A stretch of 64,000 nucleotides of DNA from Bifidobacterium subtile (lineage in GTDB: Bacteria; Actinomycetota; Actinomycetes; Actinomycetales; Bifidobacteriaceae): the NCBI RefSeq assembly GCF_000741775.1, contig NZ_JGZR01000007.1:1-64000 (forward strand), given 5' to 3'. Shown here piece after piece: positions 7,513 through 15,857 of this stretch. Position numbers and translations under genes: made by a program. The notes under the pieces are model-generated. The model saw only the letters and a program-made list of their open reading frames with translations, made no database searches and was not told the origin of the DNA. Within the stretch, counting starts at the first letter, position 1. Every line of letters begins with the position of its first letter.

Positions 7513-7815
7513 TCAGTACCCCGGCTCCACGCGGAACTCCTTGGCCCCGGCACCGTGGCGAAGCGCAATCGGATGAGCTTCCACGTTGTTCACTTGGGAC
7601 CAGCGCGGGCCGAGCTTGAGCTGGGAGAGGAACTGTGCGATGGCCGTGCGCCCGCCCTGCGCTTCGGCTTCGACCGAACCGTCGACGCAATTGCGTACCC
7701 AGCCGGTGAGATTGAGCCGCCGCGCTGCATTGAACGCGAAGTAGCGGTATCCGACGCCCTGTACGAGGCCGGTCACCCGCACATGAATCCGAATCTCATC
7801 CGCAGTATCGTTCAT
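7513..7815 (-). CDS. acyP: Acylphosphatase
   Basis: Acylphosphatase hydrolyses the acyl-phosphate bond of small metabolites such as acetyl phosphate and 1,3-bisphosphoglycerate. The start at 7815 (MNDTADEIR) follows CGGAGG; the frame to 7878 is an overrun. The roughly 100-residue protein shows the family signature GLVQGVGYRYF, with the phosphate-binding Arg. It also has the catalytic Asn in GWVRNCVDGSVE. The length is typical. It stands alone between two palindromic elements and is divergent from yggS. Acetyl phosphate is the central product of the phosphoketolase pathway encoded at the right end, so an acylphosphatase here is metabolically sensible, but no direct link is shown. Confidence 0.9.
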   Translation of the reverse strand: MNDTADEIRIHVRVTGLVQGVGYRYFAFNAARRLNLTGWVRNCVDGSVEAEAQGGRTAIAQFLSQLKLGPRWSQVNNVEAHPIALRHGAGAKEFRVEPGY

Positions 7816-8230
7816 TCGCAATGCCTCCGATTCGCAGTGGCTCCGCCTCGCGCGCAATCCGCAATGTCTTCGATCCATAGCCTCATAACGCCTCCATCTC
7901 GCAGGGGTGCCTATCCGTGTGCGGCCAAGGGTGGTGCCGCAACGGGTTCCCGGAGTCTGGCTCCACGCGATTGTTTGCGGGATGCGCCAGCCGGCATTGC
8001 CATTCGCGCCGAGGAATGTTTCGTCGCGGCCGACTCATGCCCTTGTCATGATTCACCATAACGCGCTTTGCGCACGCAATCCAATACAATCCAATGCACC
8101 CTCAATACACTCCATTACCAGCTATGGCAACGCGCCATAATCATGCGATATAGCGCCTTCGGCCAATTCCGCGCTCTTCGGCCGGCGCGCGGCTACCATA
8201 GGAACGGCGAAACGATATGGAGAGGCAATC

Positions 8231-9172
8231 ATGACGTCGTATATGGAGCACAGGGATTTGGCGAATGAGACCATCGAGGCACCGCGCGCGCAGGAGATCG
8301 CCGATAATGTGCATCGGGTGCTCGACCGCGTGCGGGCGGCCGAGGAGTCCGCTGGCCGAGAGCCCGGTTCGGTGCGGCTGCTCGCGGCGACGAAGACCCG
8401 CGACGTCGGGGAGATCATGGCGGCGATTGATGCCGGCATTCGCATGATTGGCGAGAACCGGCCGCAGGAGATTGCGGCGAAGGCTGATGGCTTGCGCAAG
8501 CTCTGTGCCGAGCGCGGGTTCGCGTTGGGACGCAGCAAAGGCGGCGATGGCGGCGAGGGCGATGCGGCGGGTGTCGGCACTGCGACGGTCAGCGGTGCTC
8601 CGGTGGCAGCGACGGCGGCAAATAGTCAGGCGGCAGATGCTCCGCAGCCCGGGCAGCCCGGGCAACTGGCGCTCGCCGACTCAACCCACATCCCTTTCCA
8701 CCTCATCGGCCAGCTGCAGACGAATAAGATTGGCAAGGTGCTTCCCGTGGTGGACACCATCGAATCCGTGGATTCGCTGGCGCTCGCCGAGCGCATCGCT
8801 CGCCGAGCGGTCGCGCGGGGCATCGAGGTCGGCGTGCTGCTTGAGGTGAACGAGTCGGGCGAGGAATCCAAATCGGGCTGCAACCCGAAGAACGCGATCG
8901 ACATCGCGCAACGCATCGGCATCATGGGCGGTTTGCGGCTGCAAGGCCTGATGACCATCGGTGCGCATGTGGACGACGAATATGCGATTCGCAAGGGATT
9001 CGAGCGGCTGCGCAACACGCGCGAGCTGATTCTCGAGTCCAAAGCCCCGGGCGTCGAAGGCTGCACGGAGTTGTCGATGGGCATGACTGGCGATATGGAA
9101 TACGCCATCGCCGAGGGCTCGACGATCGTGCGCGTGGGCACCGGCCTGTTCGGCGAACGCGAATTCATCTGA
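8231..9172 (+). CDS. yggS: YggS/PLPBP family pyridoxal-phosphate homeostasis protein
   Basis: YggS binds pyridoxal phosphate and buffers vitamin B6 and amino-acid pools. It has the alanine-racemase N-terminal barrel but no known catalysis. Start ATG 8231 follows GGAGAGG. Marks are LLAATKTR (the PLP lysine), IGENRPQEIAAK, the signature FHLIGQLQTNK, and LSMGMTGDMEYAI near the C-terminus. At 313 residues it exceeds the usual 230-ish length because of a Gly/Ala-rich insertion (about 8525-8680) before HIPFHLIG. In many actinobacteria it lies near ftsZ and sepF, but here it stands between repeat elements. Confidence 0.92.
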   Translation: MTSYMEHRDLANETIEAPRAQEIADNVHRVLDRVRAAEESAGREPGSVRLLAATKTRDVGEIMAAIDAGIRMIGENRPQEIAAKADGLRKLCAERGFALGRSKGGDGGEGDAAGVGTATVSGAPVAATAANSQAADAPQPGQPGQLALADSTHIPFHLIGQLQTNKIGKVLPVVDTIESVDSLALAERIARRAVARGIEVGVLLEVNESGEESKSGCNPKNAIDIAQRIGIMGGLRLQGLMTIGAHVDDEYAIRKGFERLRNTRELILESKAPGVEGCTELSMGMTGDMEYAIAEGSTIVRVGTGLFGEREFI

Positions 9173-9254
9173 ATTCGGGTAGAATTCGGGCTTCTGGTTG
9201 TGCGCGGTGACATCGTGCCGCGTGATTTTTTGGATGGTTCTTCCTGACTGATCA

Positions 9255-9690
9255 TCTATTAAGCAGATTGCTGGGTGAAACCGCCTGTATGCGTCTCCTC
9301 GAAACGGTATCGGTTATCGAAGAATGGCTAGATTCCAAGGATTTCATGAAGTCCGAAACGGACGTGTACTTGCGTGAGGCGCTGAATAGACGAAAAAACT
9401 GCTGAATAAACGACCAACACCGCATATTGCGCGCATTTGGAGGGTATCGAAGGCGGCGAAGGGAGAGGGGCAGCGACCGGTGCCGCCTTCCATGCGATTC
9501 CACGCGCACATCTGGTGAAAATATGGCGCTGAGACAATCTTCTCAGCACTTTTTTCGTCTATTCAGCACTTGGCACAGTAGCCACCGAAATCGCGGAGCA
9601 GCATTTTGGCGGAATGCCGCCATTCCTGATTCCTCGTGGACGTGCGTTAGCGTTCGAATGTGGTTGAAAATGCATAAATCTGCTGAATTA
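9255..9690. repeat. Nested inverted-repeat element, family B copy 2
   Basis: Inner arms GCTGAATAGACGAAAAAA (9381-9398) and TTTTTTCGTCTATTCAGC (9550-9567) are a perfect 18-base inverted repeat. Outer arms ATTAAGCAGATT (about 9258) and AATCTGCTGAAT (about 9675) match with one difference. As in copy 1, an A-run separates two tandem CTGAATA-type units in each inner arm. It fills the yggS to FAH-hydrolase gap; no gene is supported in 9173-9802. Confidence 0.6.
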
Positions 9691-9802
9691 ATAATCCGCG
9701 AGGGGGAAAATTCGCGAATCTGCGAACTCTTTTTGCGATGTTTTTCGCCCTGTTTCACGCACTGATAACCCCGCTGACGCATGCCGGCGGTAGGGTAGTC
9801 GT

Positions 9803-10618
9803 ATGAGAATCGCACGCTTTTCACATAATGACGTTCCGCAGTATGCCTTTGTGCAGCAGGACGAATCCGACGGCAGAGACTACCTGGTGGCGCTTGACGG
9901 CTTCCCCTTCGGCGCACAGCCGGTCAAGCCGACGGGCGACCGCTACGAGCTGGACGGCGAGGGCATCCGTCTGCTCTCCCCGGTGATCCCTTCGAAGGTC
10001 TACGGCCTGGCGAAGAACTACGAGGCTCATGCCGAGTTCATGCACGAGCACGGGCATTCCGACATCGCCCATGCCCCCGAAGACATGGTGATCTTCATGA
10101 AACCGAGCACGTCGGTGATCGGGCCCGACGACCCGATTGTGATTCCCTCGTATTCGCACGACATGAACTTCGAGCCGGAGGTCGCCGTGGTGATCGGCCG
10201 CATCGCCAAGAACGTGCCGGTGGAGCATGCCATGGAATATGTGCTCGGCTTCACCTGCGTCAACGATGTGACGCTGCGCGATCTGCAGGGCCCCGACCCG
10301 ATGTGGACGCGCGCCAAGGGCTTCGACACCGCCTGCCCGCTCGGGCCGTGGATCGAAACCGAGCTGAACTGGAAGGACACGAAGATCTCCTTCTCGCTCA
10401 ACGGCGAAGACGTACCGAAGGCCAGCGGCACTACAGCGGAGCTGATTCACGGCATCCCCGAGCAGATCGCCGCCATTTCCAGCTTCACGACGCTGCTGCC
10501 GGGCGACGTCATCATGACCGGAACCCCCGATGCCTCGGGCCATCTCGACGCGGGCGACGAGCCGGTGGTGCACATCGAAGGCATCGGCTCGCTGCGCAAT
10601 GTGGTGGTGCGTGAGTAA
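9803..10618 (+). CDS. Fumarylacetoacetate hydrolase (FAH) family protein
   Basis: FAH-fold enzymes cleave or decarboxylate 2-oxo acid-type substrates using a divalent metal. Related members include acylpyruvases and oxaloacetate decarboxylases. The 271-residue protein shows SKVYGLAKNYEAHAEF, then FMKPSTSVIGPDDPIVIP. The metal-binding carboxylates are in FEPEVAVVIGR, followed by GFTCVNDVTLRDLQ, KGFDTACPLGPW and LLPGDVIMTGTPDASG. All are typical of the YisK/FAHD1-like group. Start ATG 9803 is the first in the frame; there is no strong ribosome site. It is a single gene after a repeat element. In many actinobacteria this gene sits upstream of gltX. Substrate cannot be assigned from sequence. Confidence 0.88.
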   Translation: MRIARFSHNDVPQYAFVQQDESDGRDYLVALDGFPFGAQPVKPTGDRYELDGEGIRLLSPVIPSKVYGLAKNYEAHAEFMHEHGHSDIAHAPEDMVIFMKPSTSVIGPDDPIVIPSYSHDMNFEPEVAVVIGRIAKNVPVEHAMEYVLGFTCVNDVTLRDLQGPDPMWTRAKGFDTACPLGPWIETELNWKDTKISFSLNGEDVPKASGTTAELIHGIPEQIAAISSFTTLLPGDVIMTGTPDASGHLDAGDEPVVHIEGIGSLRNVVVRE

Positions 10619-10999
10619 TGCTGCAATGGCGGTTCAGTAACAAACGTAAGTGACGCAAGCCGTGGTGCCGACCGATTGCAGTCGAATGCGATCGGTCGAT
10701 ACTGTGGCTTCGTGTTTAAGGACTGCGCGATTAGGTGCTGCGCGGCCGATCCTGCAAGACAGTCAATCCTGAAAAGTCCGTGCGCAGACGATGCAAGTGG
10801 GCAGTCGGTGCACTGTTTGGCCACTTGTTGGCTACTTGTGAAGAGACCGCGCATTGGCAGAGCGGGCGGCAGGTCTTGCGCAGCTCATGCGCATACAACG
10901 CGAATGGCAACGAGGCCATCATGAAAGAGCTGTTGCACATTCGTCCGTATGATGGACGTTGTACAATTTCCCCAGCTCATTTGCTCACATATTGAGACG
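10619..10999. other. Intergenic region without supported gene
   Basis: Between the FAH gene and the iron operon I see no RNA gene or convincing coding frame. Overlapping short frames on both strands (10676-10995) have no ribosome site and no recognisable protein features. A short inverted pair ACCGATTGCA/GCGATCGGT lies near 10670-10700. Confidence 0.5.
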
Positions 11000-11033
11000 A
11001 TATAGAGAATTTTTGTCGCAAAAACTGCTATAT
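11000..11033. promoter_or_regulatory. Nested palindrome upstream of iron-uptake operon
   Basis: ATATAG (11000-11005) pairs with CTATAT (11028-11033) and, inside it, TTTTTG (11010-11015) pairs with CAAAAA (11019-11024). It lies about 120 bases before the FTR1 start. It may be an operator for metal control; it does not match the DtxR/IdeR consensus I know. Confidence 0.4.
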
Positions 11034-11154
11034 CAACATGCCAAAATACGACAAAATTTCGCGAATGTCAAGACTGTTGATTCTTCGTATTTCCCCTACG
11101 TTATTCCACAGAGAATGTAACTCTGCCGAATCATCATGGGAAAGAGGGGTCGGA

Positions 11155-13055
11155 ATGCCTCAGTCTCGTCGCAGCCGGCTGCGCGCTTCGTTTGCGGTGC
11201 TGGCCTTCGCGCTGATGCTTATATGCTCCTCAATGCTCGCCGCTGGAATTCCAGCCGACCGAGCCTACGCGCAGGATGCGGCGCAAGGTACGGCTGCCAC
11301 GTCGGCAGCTGGGGAAGACGGCGCCCTGTATGCGGAAGTTGGCACGACGGCCTCCGCCAACGAAATCGCCGCCGTTAGGCCGATTGCGGACAAAACCGCA
11401 ACTGCCCCCGCCGATCCCACCGATTACGAAAGCTGGGCGCGGTCGCCGTGCAGATTAACGCGCAGCTCGATGCCGCGCTCAAATCGTATGCCGCGGGCGA
11501 TGCCAGCACCGCCAACTCCGATGTAAGCACCGCTTACAACACCGGGTATATCGCCAGCAATTTCGTCATGGTGACGCGCGATACCTTGGGCGCGGATCGC
11601 CAGCAGGCGCAGGCCGCGCTGTTCCAGTCGATCCAGCAGCTCGCGTACGCTGCCGGCCATGACGCGGATCTGCAAGCTCAGATCACCGCGTTGCAAGGCG
11701 AGCTCACCGGCGGCGCGAACACCCTTGACGCAACGCAAGGTCTCGCGAACCCCCGCGACTACGCCGCTACACGCGCCAAGACGATTCAGCAGCAGCGCAA
11801 AAAACTGCAATCCGAGAAGAAGGGCGTCTTCAACGGCAAGGGCAATCGGTCCTGGGCGCAGGTCGCCAAGGAGATGGGCACAGTGCTCGACAGTGCTGTG
11901 CGGCAGGCCCGCAGTGGTGACAAGCGGGCCGGCGTCAACAAGGTCAACGAGGCGTATTACCAGTACTACGAGAAGCTCGGCTTCGAGAAGAACGTGATGA
12001 ACGCGATCAGCGGCAGCCGCGTTTCCCTGATCGAAAACCAATTCGCGGAAACGCGCAAGTCCATACTCGATGGCGACCCGATAAGCCATACCACTGGTCT
12101 GGTCAATCAGCTCAAATCCATGCTTGGCGAGGATGCGGCGAAGCTGGATGGCGGCAGCGCGAATCAGGGGAACGGCTTCACGCGCTTCGTCACCAGCGCG
12201 TTCGGCCAGGCCTTCGTCATCCTGATTCGAGAAGGGCTTGAAGCCCTGCTGGTCGTGACTGCAATCATCGCGTATCTCGTCAAATCCGGCAACCGCCGCC
12301 TGGTAACCTGGATCTACGTCGGCGTGGTCGCTGGGTTGATTGGCTCAGGAATCGTGGCGGTGCTGTTTGGTCTGCTGTTCAGCGGCAGCGGGCCGCAGCA
12401 GGAGATTATGGAGGGCGTCGTCGCGCTCATCGCCATGGGCATGCTGCTATACACGAGCAACTGGATGCTGTCGAAGTCCAGCGTCGAAGCGTGGAACAGC
12501 TACATAACGTCCAAGGCGCACGCCGCCGTCGACAGTGTGACTTCGCAGCAGCACATGACGTTCGGCGGCGTGATTTCGCTCGCGATGCTCAGCTTCCTCG
12601 CGGTGTTCCGTGAAGGCGCGGAAACCGTGATGTTCTACCAGAGCATCTACTCGATGAGCCGCGATTCGGCGGGCATGTGGGCCGGCGGGCTGTCGGCGGC
12701 CGTGGTTCTCGTAGTGATCTTCCTGCTGCTGCGCTTCACTTCGGTCAAGATTCCGCTGCGGCCGTTCTTCATGGTGACGTCGATTCTGATGGCGCTGCTG
12801 GTGATTACGTTCGCGGGCGGCGGCGTGCATTCGCTTATCGAAAGCACATTGCTCAGCGGACGTTATATTCCCAGCGTGCCCACCAACGACTGGATTGGGC
12901 TGTATCCCTACTGGGAAACGATTAGCGCCCAGATTCTTGCGGCGATTGCGGTCGTTGCGTCGTTCGCGATCTACGCGGTCAAAGAGCGTCGCAAACGGGA
13001 GGTTCGCGCATCCAGCGAACTTGCCGAGTCTGCGCGGTCTGGAGCATCAGCATGA
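11155..13055 (+). CDS. FTR1-family iron permease, frameshifted
   Basis: FTR1/EfeU permeases carry iron across the membrane using REXXE motifs. The reading starts at 11155 (MPQSRRSRLRASF) behind AGAGGGG, with a signal peptide ending near AYAQ. The frame then ends early at 11526, while the body continues in another frame from about 11437, just before MQINAQLD (11448). One base appears to be missing in TGGGCGCGGTCGCC. Downstream are an extracytoplasmic helical domain (to about 12190) and the membrane domain. That domain has REGLEALLVV (about 12229) and REGAETVMF (about 12610), plus seven or so hydrophobic spans. If the indel is real, only a signal-less product from 11448 could be made. Confidence 0.8.
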
Positions 13056-13211
13056 CCCGCCAATCGCGTGTTCTGTCAGGCTAGACGCCAAGTTCGCCCG
13101 ATTTTCCGAACTCGCAATTTACCATCTGCCGTTTCCCGAAGCAATATTTCCCAATCACTACCAATGTTGCGATTCACCATGAATCCACACGACAAGAAAG
13201 AGAAGAAGATA

Positions 13212-13514
13212 ATGAAGAACAAGACCCTCTCCGGCCTTCTGGGCCTGGTCGTCGCCGGCGCGATGGCCTTCTCCCTCGCCGCATGCGGCAATGCGGACAA
13301 TGCGTCGGACACCGGATCCGCGAAGGATTCGAGCTCGAAATCCGCCGCGTCGGACAGCAGCTCGCAGGCGGCTCCCAAATTCGAGGAGATCAAGATCGGC
13401 GATGACCAGCAGAAGTTCCCGCTGAACATCGGCGCGGTCTACTTCCAGCCGGTCGACATGTACCCTGCGGGCATGGGCCTGTCGGCGGCGGATTCGCGCG
13501 GGTGCTTGGCCTGA
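13212..13514 (+). pseudogene. P19/Tp34-type iron-transport lipoprotein, truncated
   Basis: P19-family periplasmic proteins bind iron/copper and work with FTR1 permeases. Start 13212 (MKNKTLSGLL), with a lipoprotein signal ending FSLAACGN. After a Ser/Ala linker comes the family N-terminus FEEIKIGDDQQKFPLNIG, then VYFQPVDMYPAGMGLSAA. The match breaks after about residue 93 (SAADS), and a short unrelated tail ends at 13514. Full-length members have about 200 residues with His metal ligands beyond this point. The sequence after the break is the end of an FtsX-type permease in another frame, so a deletion has removed the rest of this gene and the start of a downstream one. Confidence 0.8.
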
Positions 13515-13660
13515 CGGTATTCCATCGCGTCATCGGTTTCGACTGGGCGCTCGGCACGGCCTCGATAGCGCTGAGCGTGCTGGTGGCTGTCGCCGCCTCC
13601 ATCCCGCCGGTGCGCCGAGCCACGAGAATCGACCCGGCAGTAGTGCTGCGGGAGGAGTGA
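13499..13660 (+). pseudogene. FtsX/MacB-type ABC permease, C-terminal remnant
   Basis: Reading from the junction to the stop at 13658-13660 gives about 53 residues: RVLGLTVFHRVIGFDW, a hydrophobic helix with IALSVLVAVAASIPPVRRA, and TRIDPAVVLREE. The ending SIPPVRRATRIDPAVVLREE (P-A-R-A-DP-LR pattern) is the hallmark of FtsX-like permeases. No start codon or upstream body remains. It is the surviving tail of an ABC permease that would have partnered the ATPase at 13812. It marks the right side of the deletion that also cut the P19 gene. Confidence 0.8.
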
Positions 13661-13671
13661 GGGAAGTGGAC

Positions 13672-13815
13672 ATGACCATGAACAACGCAGGGAACAGTGC
13701 AAAAACATCCGCGAAGACACTGCCGCTAACCGTGCAGGAAGCCATGAAAATCGGAAAGGCGATGCCAACAGCCTGCAATGCGATCGCCGCACATGCGAAG
13801 GAGGTGCAGCTATGA
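13672..13815 (+). CDS. Small protein, 47 aa, coupled to ABC ATPase
   Basis: ATG 13672 follows GGGAAG and the frame ends at 13815, overlapping the ATPase start (ATGA). The product, MTMNNAGNSAKTSAK and so on to AAHAKEVQL, has a middle helix with VQEAMKIGKAMPTACNAIA. I do not recognise it. It may be a small coupled gene or the scar of a larger one. The Shine-Dalgarno of the ATPase (AAGGAGGTG) lies in its last codons. Confidence 0.35.
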   Translation: MTMNNAGNSAKTSAKTLPLTVQEAMKIGKAMPTACNAIAAHAKEVQL

Positions 13816-14717
13816 CGCAAACGCCTGTCAGCGCGCATGGAATCGAAGCCACGAGCACCGCAACTACAAACACCGCAACTACGAGCAGCGCAACTACGAG
13901 CACGACGAAAGGAAGCGATATGCTGCTTGAACTCGACCATATCTCCAAGATCTACGGCGATCTGCATGCCGTGGACGACCTGAGTCTGACCGTGCCCGAA
14001 GGCGAATGGCTCGCCATCGTCGGCTCGTCGGGGTCGGGCAAGACCACGCTCATGAACATCATCGGCTGCATGGATGCGCCTTCGCGCGGTTCGGTCGCGC
14101 TCGAAGGACGCCGACTCGAAGACCTCAACGCCACGCAGCTGGCCGATGTGCGCAAGAACGTCATCGGGCTGGTGTTCCAGAAGTTCTACTTGGTGCCGCA
14201 TCTCACCGCCGTCGAAAACGTGATGATGGCGCAGTACTACCATTCCGTCGTCGATGAGCAGCAGGCTTTGGAAGCCCTCGACCACGTCGGGCTCAAGGAC
14301 CGCGCACATCATTTGCCCGGCGAGTTGTCGGGCGGCGAGCAGCAGCGCGTATGCATCGCGCGCGCTCATCAATCATCCCAAGCTGATTCTGGCCGACGAG
14401 CGACCGGCAACCTTGACGAGACCAACGAGCGCATCGTGCTCGATCTCTTTCGCGAGCTGCATGGCCAAGGCACGACGATCATCGTCGTCACGCATGATGC
14501 TCTGGTGGCCTCCTGCGCCGAACGCGAGATCATGCTCAACCACGGCGTGCTGGTCGGTGAGCGGTGGAACGACGAGCAGGCGAAATCGGCCTACGAGCAG
14601 TCGGGCGGCCGTCCGGCCTTCACCGGCTCCAGTGCGCAGGATGCGCAGCACGAGGGCGCGGCCCTCGACTTCGCCGACCCGACCAAAAAAGCCAAAACCA
14701 CCGGGCTGGCGGAATAA
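13812..14717 (+). CDS. MacB-type ABC ATPase with scrambled Walker B
   Basis: This is the ATPase of a MacB/LolD-like exporter-type transporter associated with FTR1/P19 operons. Start 13812 follows AAGGAGGTG. Residues 37 onward show LELDHISKIYG, Walker A GSSGSGKTTLMNIIG and signature LSGGEQQRV. Between about 14364 and 14402 the frame reads an alien peptide. The expected ALINHPKLILADEPTGN is found instead in another frame (14362-14400). A two-base loss in the CG run and a one-base loss near GAGCGACC restore the frame, but Walker B and its catalytic Glu are gone. GNLDETN and the H-loop VVTHD remain. If real, the protein cannot hydrolyse ATP normally. Its permease partner is also deleted. Confidence 0.8.
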   Translation: MTQTPVSAHGIEATSTATTNTATTSSATTSTTKGSDMLLELDHISKIYGDLHAVDDLSLTVPEGEWLAIVGSSGSGKTTLMNIIGCMDAPSRGSVALEGRRLEDLNATQLADVRKNVIGLVFQKFYLVPHLTAVENVMMAQYYHSVVDEQQALEALDHVGLKDRAHHLPGELSGGEQQRVCIARAHQSSQADSGRRATGNLDETNERIVLDLFRELHGQGTTIIVVTHDALVASCAEREIMLNHGVLVGERWNDEQAKSAYEQSGGRPAFTGSSAQDAQHEGAALDFADPTKKAKTTGLAE

Positions 14718-14929
14718 GGCCATCGGGCGATGATAACGCCGGTCATGCCGAACTGCCGAATACTGGATATCGGATTCGTTCAGGTGCTGCAGCGGAATGG
14801 CGCACGTGGCTATCGGAGCGCACTTGCCCGCGGCTCGTGCGCTAGACGGTCTCAGCGTTCGCATTCGGCCTGTTGGATGGTTCAGTGTTGTGGGATTTTT
14901 CGTGTTCTGGCGCATATGCTCCTCGAAAT

Positions 14930-15147
14930 AAGGGGTATTTGCGTTGCGTGAGGCGTTAATTCACTCTTGCGGAGGTCTATCTGCGTTGTGTGAGGCGTTA
15001 ATTCCGTGGTACCCCGAGTATCGGCGGCTTAAAACGGCGGTTTCGAGCCAGCGCTACTCGATGCTTCGCGAAATAGCGCCTCACATAACGCAGATAGACC
15101 TCCGCAGCATGCTAATAGCGCCTCACATAAGCGAGATAGCCTTGAGA
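14930..15147. repeat. Palindromic intergenic element, family A copy 2
   Basis: Two tandem units (GCGTTGCGTGAGGCGTTAAT at 14941 and the fuller unit 14973-14997) face two inverted units (15077-15101 and about 15117-15140). A hairpin around 15016-15059 (CGAGTA...TACTCG) sits between them. The inner arms agree over 25 bases with one mismatch. It fills most of the ATPase to lipoprotein gap. Confidence 0.7.
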
Positions 15148-15211
15148 CTTCCCGTCACGGCGAGGGTGTTATAGCATGAGTGCGATAAAGATACATATAA
15201 AGGAGTAGGGC

Positions 15212-15775
15212 ATGGCGAGCGAAAAGGAATCGCAGCGGCGGAATTCGACGATCAAGGCTCGCAAGTCGGGCAGCGCGGGAGTCAAGTCGGCCACAGTTGC
15301 CGCAGTGGGGTTGATCGCGGCCACGACGCTGCTCGCTGGGTGCGGCAGTAAGGATGCCATCCCGGCCGACGATGCCTATCAGGGCAATTCAGGCGAATCG
15401 ATGGCTGCGCCAAGCTCTTCGGAATCGGCAAGCGGCGCGGGCGGTGCGGACAACGGCGCCAAAGCGCGTGACACCGGAAAGTACCGCGATGGGACATACA
15501 GCGTCGATAATCAGCCCGACCCGTCCGGCAAGGCCCCCATCGATGTGACGGTCAAGGTCGCCCAAGGTGATATCACGGGCGTCACCGTCGTCGGCCACAC
15601 TTCGAACGACATCTCCAAGAAGCATCAGGCCGCCTTTATCGAGGCCATCCCGGGCGTGGTGGTCGGTAAGCCGCTCAAGGGCCTCAAAGTCGACAAGGTC
15701 GCCGGCGCAAGTTGGACCACACAGGCGTTCAACGACGCTCTGGACAACGCTCGCAGCCAGGCTTCGGTGCAATAG
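15212..15775 (+). CDS. FMN-binding domain lipoprotein
   Basis: Start 15212 follows AAAGGAG. Residues 1-45 are a basic N-region and hydrophobic helix ending in the lipobox LLAGCG, so the protein should be anchored outside the membrane. A Ser/Ala/Gly-rich linker leads to an FMN-binding domain: YRDGTYSV, then VTVKVAQGDITGVTVVGHT and the covalent-flavin-type segment VAGASWTTQAFNDALDNA. In RnfG/NqrC-type proteins the last Thr of that motif carries FMN by a phosphodiester bond made by ApbE. The length of 187 residues suits a single domain. Such proteins act in extracytosolic electron transfer. No ApbE is seen in the window. Confidence 0.85.
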   Translation: MASEKESQRRNSTIKARKSGSAGVKSATVAAVGLIAATTLLAGCGSKDAIPADDAYQGNSGESMAAPSSSESASGAGGADNGAKARDTGKYRDGTYSVDNQPDPSGKAPIDVTVKVAQGDITGVTVVGHTSNDISKKHQAAFIEAIPGVVVGKPLKGLKVDKVAGASWTTQAFNDALDNARSQASVQ

Positions 15776-15776
15776 T

Positions 15777-15821
15777 GCCCCTTTCGTGACGGATATCGTG
15801 AATCAGCGTCACAAAAGGGGC
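15777..15821. terminator. Bidirectional terminator between convergent genes
   Basis: GCCCCTTTCGTGAC (15777-15790) pairs with GTCACAAAAGGGGC (15808-15821) with one G-T type difference. It separates the + strand lipoprotein from the - strand reductase. Confidence 0.7.
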
Positions 15822-15857
15822 AGCCGTGGACGAGTTCGCCCGTGGCTGCCCCCAATT

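Noticed and set aside
10676..10995. Short overlapping frames on both strands before the iron operon
   Set aside because: No ribosome site, no recognisable domain and mutual overlap; treated as non-coding.
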